DNA of 64,000 bases, taken from contig NZ_CP027707.1 in the NCBI RefSeq assembly GCF_003850345.1, positions 1,488,001-1,552,000 of the forward strand. The letters run 5' to 3'. The position numbers were made by a program, and so were the translations under genes. The notes below the pieces were generated by a model. It ran no database searches, had not been told where the DNA came from, and worked only from the letters and a program-made list of their open reading frames with translations. Source of the DNA: Pseudomonas chlororaphis subsp. piscium (GTDB taxonomy: Bacteria > Pseudomonadota > Gammaproteobacteria > Pseudomonadales > Pseudomonadaceae). Shown here piece after piece: positions 28,505-38,637 of the stretch. Numbering within the stretch: position 1 is the first letter of the stretch; every line of letters begins with the position of its first letter.

Positions 28505-28560
28505 GGCCGCTGCGTCGGAATGCCGCCCAGGCCCATCGCAGCCTGCGGCAGCGGCTACAG
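28505..28560. repeat. REP-type inverted repeat, second family
   Basis: GGCCGCTGCGTCGGAATGCC and the GCAGCCTGCGGCAGCGGC end form an imperfect hairpin finishing in TACAG. It belongs to the GTAGCCGCTGCCGCAGGCTG repeat family also present at 35244, 36695 and 63166. Confidence 0.6.
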
Positions 28561-28686
28561 GGGACTGGGGATCTTTTTCGTCTTTATGCACTCCGAGTAT
28601 TCGCCGTTCACGGCCCTGTCGCTGTTTGCAAGCGCACGCGGGCCGGTTAAGGTTCGGCTCAGATTTCTCGACCCCATGAGTCTTCC

Positions 28687-29277
28687 ATGTTCAACGCCTC
28701 TTTCCCCAAGGCCCTGGCCGCTTTGCTGCTGGCCTGCGCGGCCTGGCCGGCCCAGGCCAACTGGTACCTGGACAATGAGTCCTCGCGCCTGTCTTTCGTC
28801 ACCACCAAAAACGCCAATGTTTCCGAAGTCCAGCGCTTCCTGGTCCTGCACGGCAAGGTCGACGCCAAGGGCATGGCGCAGCTGGAAGTCGAGCTGGACT
28901 CAATCAACAGCGGGATTCCGCTGCGCGACGAGCGCATGCGCAAGGAGCTGTTCGAGATCGACCGGCACCCCGATGCCCTGATCAATGCGCAGATCAACCT
29001 GCGGCCGATCAACGACCTGGCGCCCGGCGCGCAGATCGAACTGCGTCTGCCGGTCAACGTCACCCTGCACGGCAAACAGCACGAATACACCGCCGAACTC
29101 CTGGCCACGCGCCTGGACGACCGTCGCTTCCAGGTGGTGACCCTGGAGCCGCTGGTGCTCAATGCTGCCGATTTCGACCTGCTGCCGGGGCTCGAAACCC
29201 TGCGCAAGGCGGCCGGTCTGTCGGCGATCAGTCTGTCGGTGCCGGTGGGTGCGGTGCTGATCTTCACGGCGCGCTGA
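28687..29277 (+). CDS. YceI-family periplasmic protein
   Basis: Lipocalin-like YceI protein of 196 residues. The signal peptide ends at AAWPAQA and the mature part has the family pattern (NWYLDNESSRLSFVTTKN, ELDSINSGIPLRDERMRKELF). Family members bind isoprenoid or amide lipids in the periplasm; the function is not settled. The PLD-type gene starts one base after its stop, so the two are co-translated and may both act on lipids or the envelope. Confidence 0.9.
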   Translation: MFNASFPKALAALLLACAAWPAQANWYLDNESSRLSFVTTKNANVSEVQRFLVLHGKVDAKGMAQLEVELDSINSGIPLRDERMRKELFEIDRHPDALINAQINLRPINDLAPGAQIELRLPVNVTLHGKQHEYTAELLATRLDDRRFQVVTLEPLVLNAADFDLLPGLETLRKAAGLSAISLSVPVGAVLIFTAR

Positions 29278-29278
29278 T

Positions 29279-30436
29279 ATGGCAGGCGCGGTCTTTCCCT
29301 GGCGTGAAGGTAATCGCTTCGAGTTGCTGATCGACGGTCCGAGTTTTTTCCCGCGGATGCTGGTGGCGATTGCCCGTGCCCGTGAGCAGGTGGAACTGGA
29401 ACTGTATCTGGTGGAGGCGGGCGCTTGTGCCGAAGCCATGGTCCAGGCCCTGACCCAGGCCGCCGAGCGCGGGGTGCGGGTGCGTTGTCTGTTCGATGAC
29501 TACGGCAGCCTGGCCTTCACCATGGGCCTGCGCCAGCGCCTGATGGGCGCCGGGGTCGAACTGCGTTTCTACAATCGCCTGAGCTGGCGCCGCGGGGTGC
29601 GCAACCTGTACCGCGACCACCGCAAGTTGCTGCTGGTGGATCAGGAGCTGGCGGTGGTCGGCGGCACCGGGGTGACCGATGAATTCTGGAACCCGCTGCA
29701 GGACAGCTGCGACTGGCATGAGGTCATGGTGGAAATCAGCGGGCCGCTGGTGCTCGACTGGCAGATCCTGTTCGACCGGCAGTGGATCGCCAACCGCCAT
29801 CGCACCGCCTGGAAGCCGGCGTCGAACTTCGGTCTGCCACGCCTGCCGCGGGTGCCGGCGCAAGGTGAGGGCATGGGCCGGGTGGCCTATGCCGACGCCC
29901 GGCAACATCGGGACATTCTGCAATCGCTGGTGCGCGCACTGAACAGCGGGCAACGGCGGATCTGGCTGGCGACCCCGTATTTCCTGCCGACCTGGAAGGT
30001 CCGGCGCTCCCTGCGGCGTGCGGCGGGACGCGGGGTGGATGTGCGCCTGCTGCTGACTGGGCCGCGCACCGATCACCCATCGGTGCGGTATGCCGGGCAT
30101 CGTTATTACCCGCGCTTGCTGCGGGCCGGGGTGAAGATCTTCGAATACCAGCCGCGTTTCCTGCACTTGAAGATGGTGCTGATCGACGATTGGGTGAGCA
30201 TTGGCTCGTGCAACTTCGATCACTGGAACCTGCGCTTCAACCTCGAGGCCAACCTCGAAGCCCTCGACCTGCCGCTCACCGACGCGGTGACCGCGAGCTT
30301 CCTCGCCGACTTCGAGCAGAGCCAGGAAGTCAGCCTCGAAGCCTGGAAGAAGCGCCCGCTGTGGCGGCGGATCAAGCAGCGGATCTGGGGCTGGGTGGAC
30401 CGGCTGGTGGTGAACCTGCTCAATCGCCGCGACTGA
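29279..30436 (+). CDS. phospholipase D-like enzyme, cardiolipin synthase (ClsB-like)
   Basis: PLD-superfamily protein of 385 residues with two HKD motifs: DHRKLLLVD followed by VVGGTG (about residue 107) and LHLKMVLIDD followed by SIGSCNFD (about residue 300). Both catalytic motifs are complete. The length and absence of N-terminal membrane helices fit ClsB/YbhO-type cardiolipin synthases. It is coupled to the yceI-like gene upstream. Other PLD activities cannot be excluded. Confidence 0.87.
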   Translation: MAGAVFPWREGNRFELLIDGPSFFPRMLVAIARAREQVELELYLVEAGACAEAMVQALTQAAERGVRVRCLFDDYGSLAFTMGLRQRLMGAGVELRFYNRLSWRRGVRNLYRDHRKLLLVDQELAVVGGTGVTDEFWNPLQDSCDWHEVMVEISGPLVLDWQILFDRQWIANRHRTAWKPASNFGLPRLPRVPAQGEGMGRVAYADARQHRDILQSLVRALNSGQRRIWLATPYFLPTWKVRRSLRRAAGRGVDVRLLLTGPRTDHPSVRYAGHRYYPRLLRAGVKIFEYQPRFLHLKMVLIDDWVSIGSCNFDHWNLRFNLEANLEALDLPLTDAVTASFLADFEQSQEVSLEAWKKRPLWRRIKQRIWGWVDRLVVNLLNRRD

Positions 30437-30461
30437 ACCAGTCCTGGCCTGGCTTGTGCTT

Positions 30462-30543
30462 CTGTAGGAGCCAAGCTTGCTGGCGATGTGGGCAACGCGG
30501 TGTGTCAGGGAAATCGCTATCGCGGGCAAGCCTCGCTCCTACA
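30462..30543. repeat. paired REP element
   Basis: CTGTAGGAGCCAAGCTTGC and the inverted GGGCAAGCCTCGCTCCTACA, between the PLD gene and the convergent glucosidase gene. Confidence 0.85.
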
Positions 30544-30571
30544 TGGGCAGGAGCGAGGTTGAGGGGGAGGG

Positions 30572-32893
30572 TTACAGCAGTTCGAAGCTCTGTTGCTTGA
30601 CGTCCCGGGAGTCCAGGCCGATCTCGACCTTGAACTCGCCCGGTTCCGCGGCGTACTTGAGCTGGGCGTTGTAGAACTTCAGGTCGTCTTCGCTGATGCT
30701 GAAGCGGATCACCTTCTGTTCGCCGGCCTTGAGCTGCACTTTCTGGAAGTCCTTCAGTTCCTTGATCGGGCGGATCATGGAGCCGGCGACGTCCTGGATA
30801 TACAGCTGCACCACGGTTTCGCCGTCGCGCTTGCCGGTGTTCTTCAGGGTCACGCTGGCGTCGAGCTTGCCGCTCTTGTTCAGCATGGTCGACGACAGGG
30901 CCATGTCCGACAGGCTGAAGGTGGTGTAGCTCAGGCCATAACCGAACGGAAACAGGGGACCTGTGGTGTCGTCGAAGTACTGCGAGGTGTAGTTGCCTGG
31001 CTTGCCCGGGGTGAACGGCCGGCCGATGGTCAGGTGGTTGTAGTAGGTCGGGATCTGCCCCACCGAACGCGGGAAGGTGATCGGCAGCTTGCCGGACGGG
31101 TTGTAGTCGCCGAACAGCACATCGGCGATGGCGTTGCCGCCTTCGGTGCCGCTGAACCAGGTTTCCAGGATCGCGTCGGCCTGCTCGTTCTCGTCGAGCA
31201 GCGCCAGTGGACGGCCGTTCATCAACACCAGCACCAGCGGCTTGCCGGTGGCCTTGAGGGCCTTGATCAGCTCGCGCTGGCTGGCCGGGATGTGCAGGTC
31301 GGTACGGCTCGAGGATTCGTGGGACATGCCCCGCGATTCGCCCACCGCCGCCACCACCACGTCAGCCTGCTGCGCGGCCTTCACCGCTTCGTCGATCAGT
31401 TGCTGGGCCGGGCGTGGATCGTCCACCACTTCCGGGGCATCGAAGTTGAGGAAGTTCAGGTAGTCGACCACTGCCTTGTCGGCGGTGATGTTCGAGCCAC
31501 GGGCGTAGATCAGCTGCGCCTTGTCGCCCAGGGCATTGCTCATGCCGTCGAACAGGGTGACCGACTGCGCCGGCACGCCGGCGGCGGCCCAACTGCCCAT
31601 CATGTCGATCGGCGCCTTGGCCAGCGGGCCGACCAGGGCGATCTTGCCGGCCTTTTTCAGCGGCAGGGTGTCGTTGGCGTTCTTCAGCAGCACCAGGCTG
31701 CGGCGTGCCACATCGCGGGCGTCGCTGCGGTGCAGGCGGCTTTCGGCGTTGGTCTCGGCCGGGTCTTCCTCGGCCTTGCCGATGCGCAGGTAGGGGTTGG
31801 CGAACAGGCCCATGTCGTACTTGGCGGCCAGCACTTCGCGCACGGCGTTGTCCAGGTCGCGCTGGCTGACGTCACCGGACTTGATCAGCCCCGGCAGTTC
31901 CTTGGCGTACAGCGAGTCGTTCATGCTCATGTCGATGCCGGCCTTGATCGCCAGCTTGGCGGCTTCGCGGCCGTCCTTGGCGACGCCGTGGCGCATCAGT
32001 TCGACGATGGCGCCGTGGTCGCTCACCGCCAGGCCCTTGAAGCCCCACTCCTTGCGCAGCAGGTCGTTCATCAGCCAGGTGTTGGAGGTGGCCGGCACGC
32101 CGTTGATCGAGTTCAACGCCACCATCACCCCGCCGGCACCCGCGTCGATCGCGGCGCGGTAGGGCGGCAGGTAGTCCTGGTACATCTTCACCGGGCTCAT
32201 GTCGACGATGTTGTAGTCGCGACCGCCTTCCACCGCGCCGTACAGGGCGAAGTGCTTGACGCTGGCCATGATGCTGTCGGCGTTCTTCGGGCTGTCGCCC
32301 TGGTAGGCCTTGACCATCACCTTGGCGATGCGCGAGACCAGGTAGGTGTCTTCGCCGAAGCCTTCGGAGGTGCGGCCCCAGCGCGGGTCGCGGGAGATGT
32401 CGACCATCGGCGCGAAGGTGATGTCCAGGCTGTCGGCGCTGGCTTCCTGGGCGGCGATGCGCCCGGAGCGGCCGATGGCGTCCATGTCCCAGCTCGACGC
32501 CAGGGCCAGGGGAATCGGGAAAATCGTGCGGTGGCCGTGGATCACGTCATAGGCGAAGAACATCGGGATCTTCAGCCGGCTGCGCATGGCCGCGTCCTGC
32601 ATCGGCCGGTTTTCCGGGCGGGTGATGGAGTTGAAGGTACCGCCGATGCGGCCGGCGGCGATTTCCTTGCGGATCATCTCGCGGGGCATTTCCGGACCGA
32701 TGCTGATCAGGCGCAACTGGCCGATCTTTTCATCGAGGGTCATCTGCTTGAGCAGGTTGTCGATGAAGGCGTCCTTGTTCTGCAGGACGGCATCGGAAAA
32801 GGGTTTTTCCTGGGCCGATACCGGCGTGGTGGTGGCCAGGGCAGGGTGACTGGCCAGGCTGACCAGCAAGCCCAGCAAACACAGCTTCTTCAT
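30572..32893 (-). CDS. bglX: periplasmic beta-glucosidase, glycoside hydrolase family 3 (BglX-like)
   Basis: Exported GH3 enzyme of 773 residues, BglX length. The signal peptide is MKKLCLLGLLVSLASHPALA. The N-terminal barrel domain includes FAYDVIHGHRTIFPIPLA and the nucleophile Asp in LAVSDHGA; the second alpha/beta domain and a C-terminal fibronectin-III-like domain (LKNTGKRDGETVVQLYI) follow. It hydrolyses beta-linked glucosides in the periplasm. The gene is divergent from lemA and is not in an operon. Confidence 0.95.
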   Translation of the reverse strand: MKKLCLLGLLVSLASHPALATTTPVSAQEKPFSDAVLQNKDAFIDNLLKQMTLDEKIGQLRLISIGPEMPREMIRKEIAAGRIGGTFNSITRPENRPMQDAAMRSRLKIPMFFAYDVIHGHRTIFPIPLALASSWDMDAIGRSGRIAAQEASADSLDITFAPMVDISRDPRWGRTSEGFGEDTYLVSRIAKVMVKAYQGDSPKNADSIMASVKHFALYGAVEGGRDYNIVDMSPVKMYQDYLPPYRAAIDAGAGGVMVALNSINGVPATSNTWLMNDLLRKEWGFKGLAVSDHGAIVELMRHGVAKDGREAAKLAIKAGIDMSMNDSLYAKELPGLIKSGDVSQRDLDNAVREVLAAKYDMGLFANPYLRIGKAEEDPAETNAESRLHRSDARDVARRSLVLLKNANDTLPLKKAGKIALVGPLAKAPIDMMGSWAAAGVPAQSVTLFDGMSNALGDKAQLIYARGSNITADKAVVDYLNFLNFDAPEVVDDPRPAQQLIDEAVKAAQQADVVVAAVGESRGMSHESSSRTDLHIPASQRELIKALKATGKPLVLVLMNGRPLALLDENEQADAILETWFSGTEGGNAIADVLFGDYNPSGKLPITFPRSVGQIPTYYNHLTIGRPFTPGKPGNYTSQYFDDTTGPLFPFGYGLSYTTFSLSDMALSSTMLNKSGKLDASVTLKNTGKRDGETVVQLYIQDVAGSMIRPIKELKDFQKVQLKAGEQKVIRFSISEDDLKFYNAQLKYAAEPGEFKVEIGLDSRDVKQQSFELL

Positions 32894-33145
32894 GAATATT
32901 GTTCTCTAGGGCCTAAAACAGACGCGATCAGTACGCGTCGAGCGGCCGAAAATTGGGAGAGCGGCTAATAAGGAACGACTATTGTTGTTCGGATAAATGC
33001 AGCACACTTCTGAACTCTTTTTCGCGCTGGGCATCTTTTAGCCGATTGGCCCGATGCAATCCAGTGGTGGCGGCAGATTATGTCGATGCACTCGATTCAA
33101 AGGGTTACAGGTTCCATCCCCTAGGTTGCAAGGAGCGTCACCACT
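32894..33145. other. divergent intergenic region between bglX and lemA
   Basis: About 250 bases, more AT-rich than its surroundings, with no open frame worth calling. It must hold both promoters; no operator palindrome is obvious. Confidence 0.5.
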
Positions 33146-33754
33146 ATGAACGTACGACAGAGCCTGCGCTCAAGCTGGCCCGTGATGGCATTGCTGTTGC
33201 TCAGCAGCCTGCTCAGCGGCTGCGGGATCAACAACATCCCGACCCTCGACGAACAGGCCAAGGCGGCCTGGGGCCAGGTACAGAACCAGTACCAGCGGCG
33301 CGCCGACCTGATTCCCAACCTGGTGGAAACGGTCAAGGGCTACGCCAAGCATGAGCAGGAGACCCTGACTGCGGTGATCGAGGCGCGGGCCAAGGCCACC
33401 TCGATCCAGGTCGACGCCAGCACCCTGGACAACCCGGAAAAACTCAAGCAGTTCCAGCAGGCCCAGGACCAGCTGACCGGCGCCTTGAGCCGGCTGATGG
33501 TGGTGTCCGAGCGTTATCCGGACCTCAAGGCCAACCAGAACTTCCTGGCCCTGCAGTCGCAGCTCGAAGGCACCGAGAACCGCATCGCCGTGGCCCGTCG
33601 CGATTTCATCCTCGCGGTGCAGAAGTACAACACCGAGATCCGTACCTTCCCCGGCCGCCTGTGGCACAGCGTGATGTACAGCGACCTGCCGGTGCGCGAG
33701 ACCTTCGAGGCCACCAGCCCCGACGCCGACAAAGCGCCAGAAGTGAAGTTCTGA
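33146..33754 (+). CDS. LemA-family lipoprotein
   Basis: LemA protein of 202 residues. The lipobox LLSSLLSGCGINNI gives a lipidated Cys near residue 25, and the mature helical part has the conserved QNQYQRRADLIPNLVETVKGYAKHE and NRIAVARRDF motifs. AAGGAG precedes the ATG. It is followed by two TPM-domain genes, a conserved association. Function in the envelope is not established. Confidence 0.93.
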   Translation: MNVRQSLRSSWPVMALLLLSSLLSGCGINNIPTLDEQAKAAWGQVQNQYQRRADLIPNLVETVKGYAKHEQETLTAVIEARAKATSIQVDASTLDNPEKLKQFQQAQDQLTGALSRLMVVSERYPDLKANQNFLALQSQLEGTENRIAVARRDFILAVQKYNTEIRTFPGRLWHSVMYSDLPVRETFEATSPDADKAPEVKF

Positions 33755-33827
33755 TCAGCAGCGGTTGACCCTGGGCCGTGCGAACGGCCACGGGATCCGA
33801 CCCGGCGTTACCACGGATGAGGTTCCA

Positions 33828-34592
33828 ATGCGCGTGTTGAGAGTTGGCCTGGTGCTGTTGCTCTGGGTGTTTGCGATAACGGCCCAGGCCGAGCTGAAGT
33901 TCCCGGCGCTGAGCGGGCGGGTGGTGGACAACGCCCAGATGATCGAGCCGGCGGTGCGCCAGCAACTGACCCAGGAGCTGACCTCCCACGAGCAGTCCAC
34001 TGGCGAGCAGGTGGTGGTCGTGACCCTGCCGGACCTGCAAGGCACCAGCATCGAGGACTTCGGCTATCAACTGGGGCGCTACTGGGGCATCGGCCAGAAG
34101 GACAAGAATAACGGCGCCTTGTTGATCGTCGCCCGCGATGACCGCAAGCTGCGCATTGAAGTCGGTTACGGCCTGGAAGACCGCCTGACCGACGCGCAAA
34201 GTTCGGTGATCATCCATCAGGTGATCACCCCGGCCTTCAAGACCGGCAATTTCAGCAAAGGCATCAGCGACGGCGTGTCGGCCATGTTACTGGTGCTGGG
34301 CGGCAATCCACTGGACGAGCCGAGCACCGCCTATGACGGTGGCGGCGAGCGCGGCGGTGAGTTTTTCGATCGGCATCCCGGTGCCCTGGTGTTCCTGGTG
34401 CTGCTGTTTATCGTGACGATCTTCGTCTGCCAGTTGCTCGGCATCCTGCCCAGCGGTGGCGGCGGGCGTGGCGGTTCCGGTGGTTTTGGCGGGGGCGGTT
34501 TTGGTGGCGGAGGCTTTGGCGGCGGAGGCGGCGGGGGCTTCAGCGGTGGCGGTGGTAGCTTTGGCGGCGGCGGATCGTCGGGCGGCTGGTGA
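33828..34592 (+). CDS. TPM-domain protein with glycine-rich C-terminus (YgcG-like)
   Basis: Protein of 254 residues. The signal peptide ends near AITAQA; the TPM domain (about residues 25-150, VVVVTLPDLQGTSIEDFGYQ and KDKNNGALLIVARDDRKLRIEVGYGLED) faces the periplasm, then a transmembrane helix and a low-complexity tail of Gly/Phe/Ser repeats (GGGGFGGGGFGGGG). ATG at 33828 is chosen since it starts the signal peptide. It is in a run with lemA and a second TPM gene, as in many bacteria. Confidence 0.9.
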   Translation: MRVLRVGLVLLLWVFAITAQAELKFPALSGRVVDNAQMIEPAVRQQLTQELTSHEQSTGEQVVVVTLPDLQGTSIEDFGYQLGRYWGIGQKDKNNGALLIVARDDRKLRIEVGYGLEDRLTDAQSSVIIHQVITPAFKTGNFSKGISDGVSAMLLVLGGNPLDEPSTAYDGGGERGGEFFDRHPGALVFLVLLFIVTIFVCQLLGILPSGGGGRGGSGGFGGGGFGGGGFGGGGGGGFSGGGGSFGGGGSSGGW

Positions 34593-34621
34593 CTAAAAAT
34601 AATTAATGAGTATGGGAAGAC

Positions 34622-35239
34622 ATGGCACTACTGAGTGAGTACGAACAACGGCAGGTCGCCGAGGCGATCGCCCGGGTCGAGCAGCAGACCGATGCCGAAC
34701 TGGTCACCGTGCTGGCCGCCCGCGCCGACGACTACGCCTATATCCCCTTGCTCTGGGCCAGCCTGTTGGCGCTGATCGTTCCGGGCGTGGTGCATTACGC
34801 CACCGGCTGGATGAGCATGCACCTGTTGCTGCTGGTGCAGTGGGCGACCTTTATCCTGCTCTGCCTGGTGTTCCGCATTCCACGGATCACCACCCGCCTG
34901 ATTCCACGCTCGGTACGCCACTGGCGCGCCTCGAACCTGGCCCGCCGCCAGTTTCTCGAACAGAACCTGCACCATACCGTCGGCAGCACCGGGATGCTGA
35001 TCTTCGTCTGCGAAGCCGAGCGCTATGTAGAGATCCTGGTGGACGAGGGCATTTCCAAGCGCCTCGACGACAAGACCTGGGACGCCATCGTCCAGGCCTT
35101 CACCCAGCAGGTGAAACAGGGGCAGACCCTGCAAGGCTTCATTACCTGCATCGAGGCCTGCGGCGAACTGCTCAAGGTGCATGTGCCGGTGACCCACGTG
35201 CGCAACGAGCTGCCCAACCGGCTGGTGGTCCTGGCCTGA
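34622..35239 (+). CDS. TPM-domain membrane protein
   Basis: Second TPM-family protein, 205 residues, without signal peptide. It starts with EYEQRQVAEAIARVEQQTDAELVTVLAARADDYAY, has two hydrophobic segments near residues 40-85 and ends in the remaining TPM core (GMLIFVCEAERYVEILVDEGI). It begins 29 bases after the previous TPM gene. The LemA-TPM-TPM trio is probably a membrane complex; the biochemical role is unknown. Confidence 0.88.
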   Translation: MALLSEYEQRQVAEAIARVEQQTDAELVTVLAARADDYAYIPLLWASLLALIVPGVVHYATGWMSMHLLLLVQWATFILLCLVFRIPRITTRLIPRSVRHWRASNLARRQFLEQNLHHTVGSTGMLIFVCEAERYVEILVDEGISKRLDDKTWDAIVQAFTQQVKQGQTLQGFITCIEACGELLKVHVPVTHVRNELPNRLVVLA

Positions 35240-35243
35240 TTTT

Positions 35244-35345
35244 CTGTAGCCGCTGCCGCAGGCTGCGATCGGCCGAAAGGCCGTGGCGTTCTCAAGATCG
35301 CTGGAGGTCCTGCGGACCTTGCGCAGCCTGCGGCAGCGGCTACAG
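35244..35345. repeat. paired REP element of the GTAGCCGCTGCCGCAGGCTG family
   Basis: CTGTAGCCGCTGCCGCAGGC and its inverted copy ending CTGCGGCAGCGGCTACAG flank about 50 bases. This second REP family differs in sequence from the TGTAGGAGC family. Confidence 0.85.
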
Positions 35346-35468
35346 GAAGCCCAATCCCGTGGAATTCTGCACCGCCGGGTAAATAACTCCGTGCCCCGGC
35401 GGGCCATCCCCCCTAAAATACCCGCCATTCCCCGATTCACACCCCGCATCGCCCGAGGCGTCTTTTAC

Positions 35469-36686
35469 ATGTCTGCAACCGCAACCTCCGCCAGCCTCGC
35501 GCCGGATCATCACGCCCAGTTTCTCGATCTGCTGGAAACCAGCCTGGCGCAGAACGCCTTTATCAAACTGGTGCTGGCCAAGCATGTGGGGGCCGAGGCG
35601 GATTTGCAGCGGCTGATCATCAAGCAGCTGACGGTCAAGGAGCAGCCGTGCCTGTCCTTCGTCTACCGCTACAAGACCCGCGACATCACCAAGAACTTCC
35701 CCCTGGACGAAGGCGTGGCGCTGATCGCCGGGCTGCTGCCGGCGTCGTTCAAGAACGCGCACTTGCTGTCGCTCACCGATGAAGTGCAGCTCGAATACAG
35801 CAAGAAGGGCAAAAGCTCGCTGTTCAAGGGCAAGGCCCAGCAGCAGCGCGAAGTACCGTCCGCCGAGCACAACCGCGAGAAGAATCGCTACCTGGAGTTG
35901 AGCCGGCCCTTCCTCACCGACCTGGGGGTGACCAACAAGCAGCACGAGCTGATCCCGGCGATGTCGCGCAAGTGGAAGCAGATCAACAAGTTCATCGAGG
36001 TCTTCAGCCATGCGCTGAGTTCGTCGCCGATCGACCTGCAACAGCCGGTGCGGGTCGCCGACTTCGGTTCCGGCAAGGGCTACCTGACCTTCGCCATCCA
36101 CGACTACCTGTGCAACACCTTGCAGGCGCAAGGGCAGGTGACCGGCGTCGAACTGCGCGAAGACATGGTGACCCTGTGCAACGCCGCGGCGGTGCGCCTG
36201 GACCACCAGGGCCTGGAGTTCAAATGCGGCGACGTGCGCAGCGTGGCGCCGAGCGAGCTGGACGTGATGATCGCCCTGCATGCCTGCGATATCGCCACCG
36301 ACTACGCGATCCACACCGGCATTCGCTCCGGCGCGTCGATCATCATGTGCTCGCCGTGCTGCCACAAACAGATCCGCCCGCAGATGCAGAGCCCGGCGCT
36401 GCTCAAGCCGATGCTGCAATACGGGCTGCACCTGGGCCAGCAGGCGGAGATGGTCACCGACAGCCTGCGCGCGCTGTTCCTCGAAGCCTGCGGGTACGAG
36501 ACCAAGGTCTTCGAATTCATCTCCCTGGAGCACACCAACAAGAACAAGATGATCCTCGCGGTCAAACGCGCCGAACCCCAGGACCCGACCCAGCTGCTGG
36601 CGAAGATCGGCGAGCTCAAGGCCTTCTACCACATCAGCGAACACTGCCTGGAAACCCTGTTGCGGGCCGACGGCTACCTGGGCTGA
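35469..36686 (+). CDS. SAM-dependent methyltransferase (Methyltransf_32-like)
   Basis: Class I methyltransferase of 405 residues. Motif I is VADFGSGKGYLTFAIHDYL in the middle of the protein (about residue 195); later come ALHACDIATDYAI and a Cys-rich CSPCCHKQIRPQ. The N-terminal 150 residues form an accessory domain with KDITKNF-like basic segments. This arrangement is that of the Methyltransf_32 (METTL25-like) family, from memory. Substrate is unknown, RNA being likely. The ATG at 35469 is taken because the upstream in-frame sequence is REP DNA. Confidence 0.85.
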   Translation: MSATATSASLAPDHHAQFLDLLETSLAQNAFIKLVLAKHVGAEADLQRLIIKQLTVKEQPCLSFVYRYKTRDITKNFPLDEGVALIAGLLPASFKNAHLLSLTDEVQLEYSKKGKSSLFKGKAQQQREVPSAEHNREKNRYLELSRPFLTDLGVTNKQHELIPAMSRKWKQINKFIEVFSHALSSSPIDLQQPVRVADFGSGKGYLTFAIHDYLCNTLQAQGQVTGVELREDMVTLCNAAAVRLDHQGLEFKCGDVRSVAPSELDVMIALHACDIATDYAIHTGIRSGASIIMCSPCCHKQIRPQMQSPALLKPMLQYGLHLGQQAEMVTDSLRALFLEACGYETKVFEFISLEHTNKNKMILAVKRAEPQDPTQLLAKIGELKAFYHISEHCLETLLRADGYLG

Positions 36687-36694
36687 TCACGCGC

Positions 36695-36828
36695 CTGTAG
36701 CCGCTGCCGCAGGCTGCGATCGGCACCGAAGGGGCCGCAAACCAGGCGACGCGCTACATCTGACAGGGCCGGGATACCGCCTTTGCGCCGGCTACGCCGT
36801 CGATCGCAGCCTGCGGCAGCGGCTACAG
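36695..36828. repeat. paired REP element overlapping the end of the next gene
   Basis: CTGTAGCCGCTGCCGCAGGC and the inverted CTGCGGCAGCGGCTACAG. The right arm overlaps the last codons of the minus-strand DMT gene: its TAG stop is part of CTGTAG in the repeat. Confidence 0.85.
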
Positions 36829-37719
36829 TTTCGCGGTGATCAGCGGTGCCGGGCGCACAGCAGTCTTGCGCCCGAGCATCACGGTAAGGATCACGCCGAC
36901 GGCGAACAGCCAGGTGACCGGTTCCACCTGTTCGCCGAAGAACAGCGCCGAGAAGGCGATGGTGAAGAAGATCTGCAGCAGCTGGATCTGGCTGACCCGG
37001 GCGATGCCACCCATGGCCAGCCCGGCGTACCAGGCAAAAAAGCCGATGAACTGCGAGAACAGCGCCACGTAGCCGAAGGCCCACCAGGTCTTCGCCGAAA
37101 CCGCACCCTGATGCTGCGCCGCGAGGTACCACACTGGGCCGATCAACAACGGCGTCGACAGCACCAGCGCCCAGCAGATCACCTGCCAGCCGCCCATCTC
37201 CCTGGCCAGCCGGCCACCTTCGGCATAACCCAGGCCGCCGACCGCGATCGCCCCGAGCATCAGCAAGTCGCCGGCCTGGATGCTGCCGGCACCGCTGATC
37301 AGCGCGTAACCCAGGACCAGGGCGCTGCCCAATGCGGCACAGCCCCAGAAGGCTTTCGACGGCCGCTCATGGGACAGCCACGCCGCGTACAGCGCCACGC
37401 ACAAGGGTTGCAGGCCATTGACCAGCGCGCCGTGGGAGGCCGGCAGGGTCTGCATGGCCCAGGCCGACAGCACCGGAAACCCCAGGATCACCCCGGCGAT
37501 CACCAGGCTCAGGCCCTTGATCTGATGCCAGGTCGGCCACTTTTCCCGCCGCCAGAGCAACAGCAGCGCCGCCGGGATCGCCGCGAACAGCGCCCGTCCC
37601 AGGCCATTGAGCAGTGGGTGAAGTTCCTGCACCACGATGCGGGTGAAGGGCAGGGTCAGGCTGAAAATGACCACGCCGAGCAGGCCCAGGGCCATGCCGG
37701 TGTTTTCGCGGGAAGACAT
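36823..37719 (-). CDS. DMT-superfamily (EamA) transporter
   Basis: Ten-helix EamA-type transporter of 298 residues (GLLGVVIFSLTLPFTRIVV at the start; ASHGALVNGLQPLCVALYA and VSQIQLLQIFFTIAFSALFFGE as the paired EamA blocks). Substrate is unknown. The stop codon lies inside a REP arm, so the C-terminus may have been set by REP insertion. The gene stands alone and is convergent with the methyltransferase. Confidence 0.87.
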   Translation of the reverse strand: MSSRENTGMALGLLGVVIFSLTLPFTRIVVQELHPLLNGLGRALFAAIPAALLLLWRREKWPTWHQIKGLSLVIAGVILGFPVLSAWAMQTLPASHGALVNGLQPLCVALYAAWLSHERPSKAFWGCAALGSALVLGYALISGAGSIQAGDLLMLGAIAVGGLGYAEGGRLAREMGGWQVICWALVLSTPLLIGPVWYLAAQHQGAVSAKTWWAFGYVALFSQFIGFFAWYAGLAMGGIARVSQIQLLQIFFTIAFSALFFGEQVEPVTWLFAVGVILTVMLGRKTAVRPAPLITAKL

Positions 37720-38041
37720 GATGACAACCGTTTTTTATAGGGAAGGGCAGGTGCGTTTATCTAGCCATAAACCCGCAGGAGCGCCCTGTTACAGCTGTAC
37801 GCAGAGTTGTCCGTACAGTTCACGCATTCCTGCTTCTGTAGGAGCGAAGCTTGCTCGCGATGAACGATAGCGCGGTGTGTCAGGCAATCCGCGTCGCCTC
37901 TATCGCGGGCAAGCCTCGCTCCTACGGGACCGGGGTATTTATGCGTTTCTGGGGTGAGGCGTAGTACCGGGTTATTACCCGACCTCGCGGATAAGGACTA
38001 CCTTGAACACTCCTGTTTCCCCTTGAAGAGGAGTCATCTCC
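37720..38041. other. intergenic region with a REP pair, between the DMT gene and the DJ-1/PfpI gene
   Basis: About 320 bases. It holds the promoter of the minus-strand DMT gene at its left, a REP pair at 37836-37925 and the promoter of the DJ-1/PfpI gene at its right. No further gene is supported. Confidence 0.6.
37836..37925. repeat. paired REP element
   Basis: CTGTAGGAGCGAAGCTTGCT and the inverted GGGCAAGCCTCGCTCCTACG. Confidence 0.87.
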
Positions 38042-38623
<582 letters not shown>

Positions 38624-38637
38624 ACGGATGACTCGCC

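Noticed and set aside
30593..32968. 791-codon plus-strand frame opposite the glucosidase gene
   Set aside because: Antisense shadow of bglX with no domains or ribosome-binding site.
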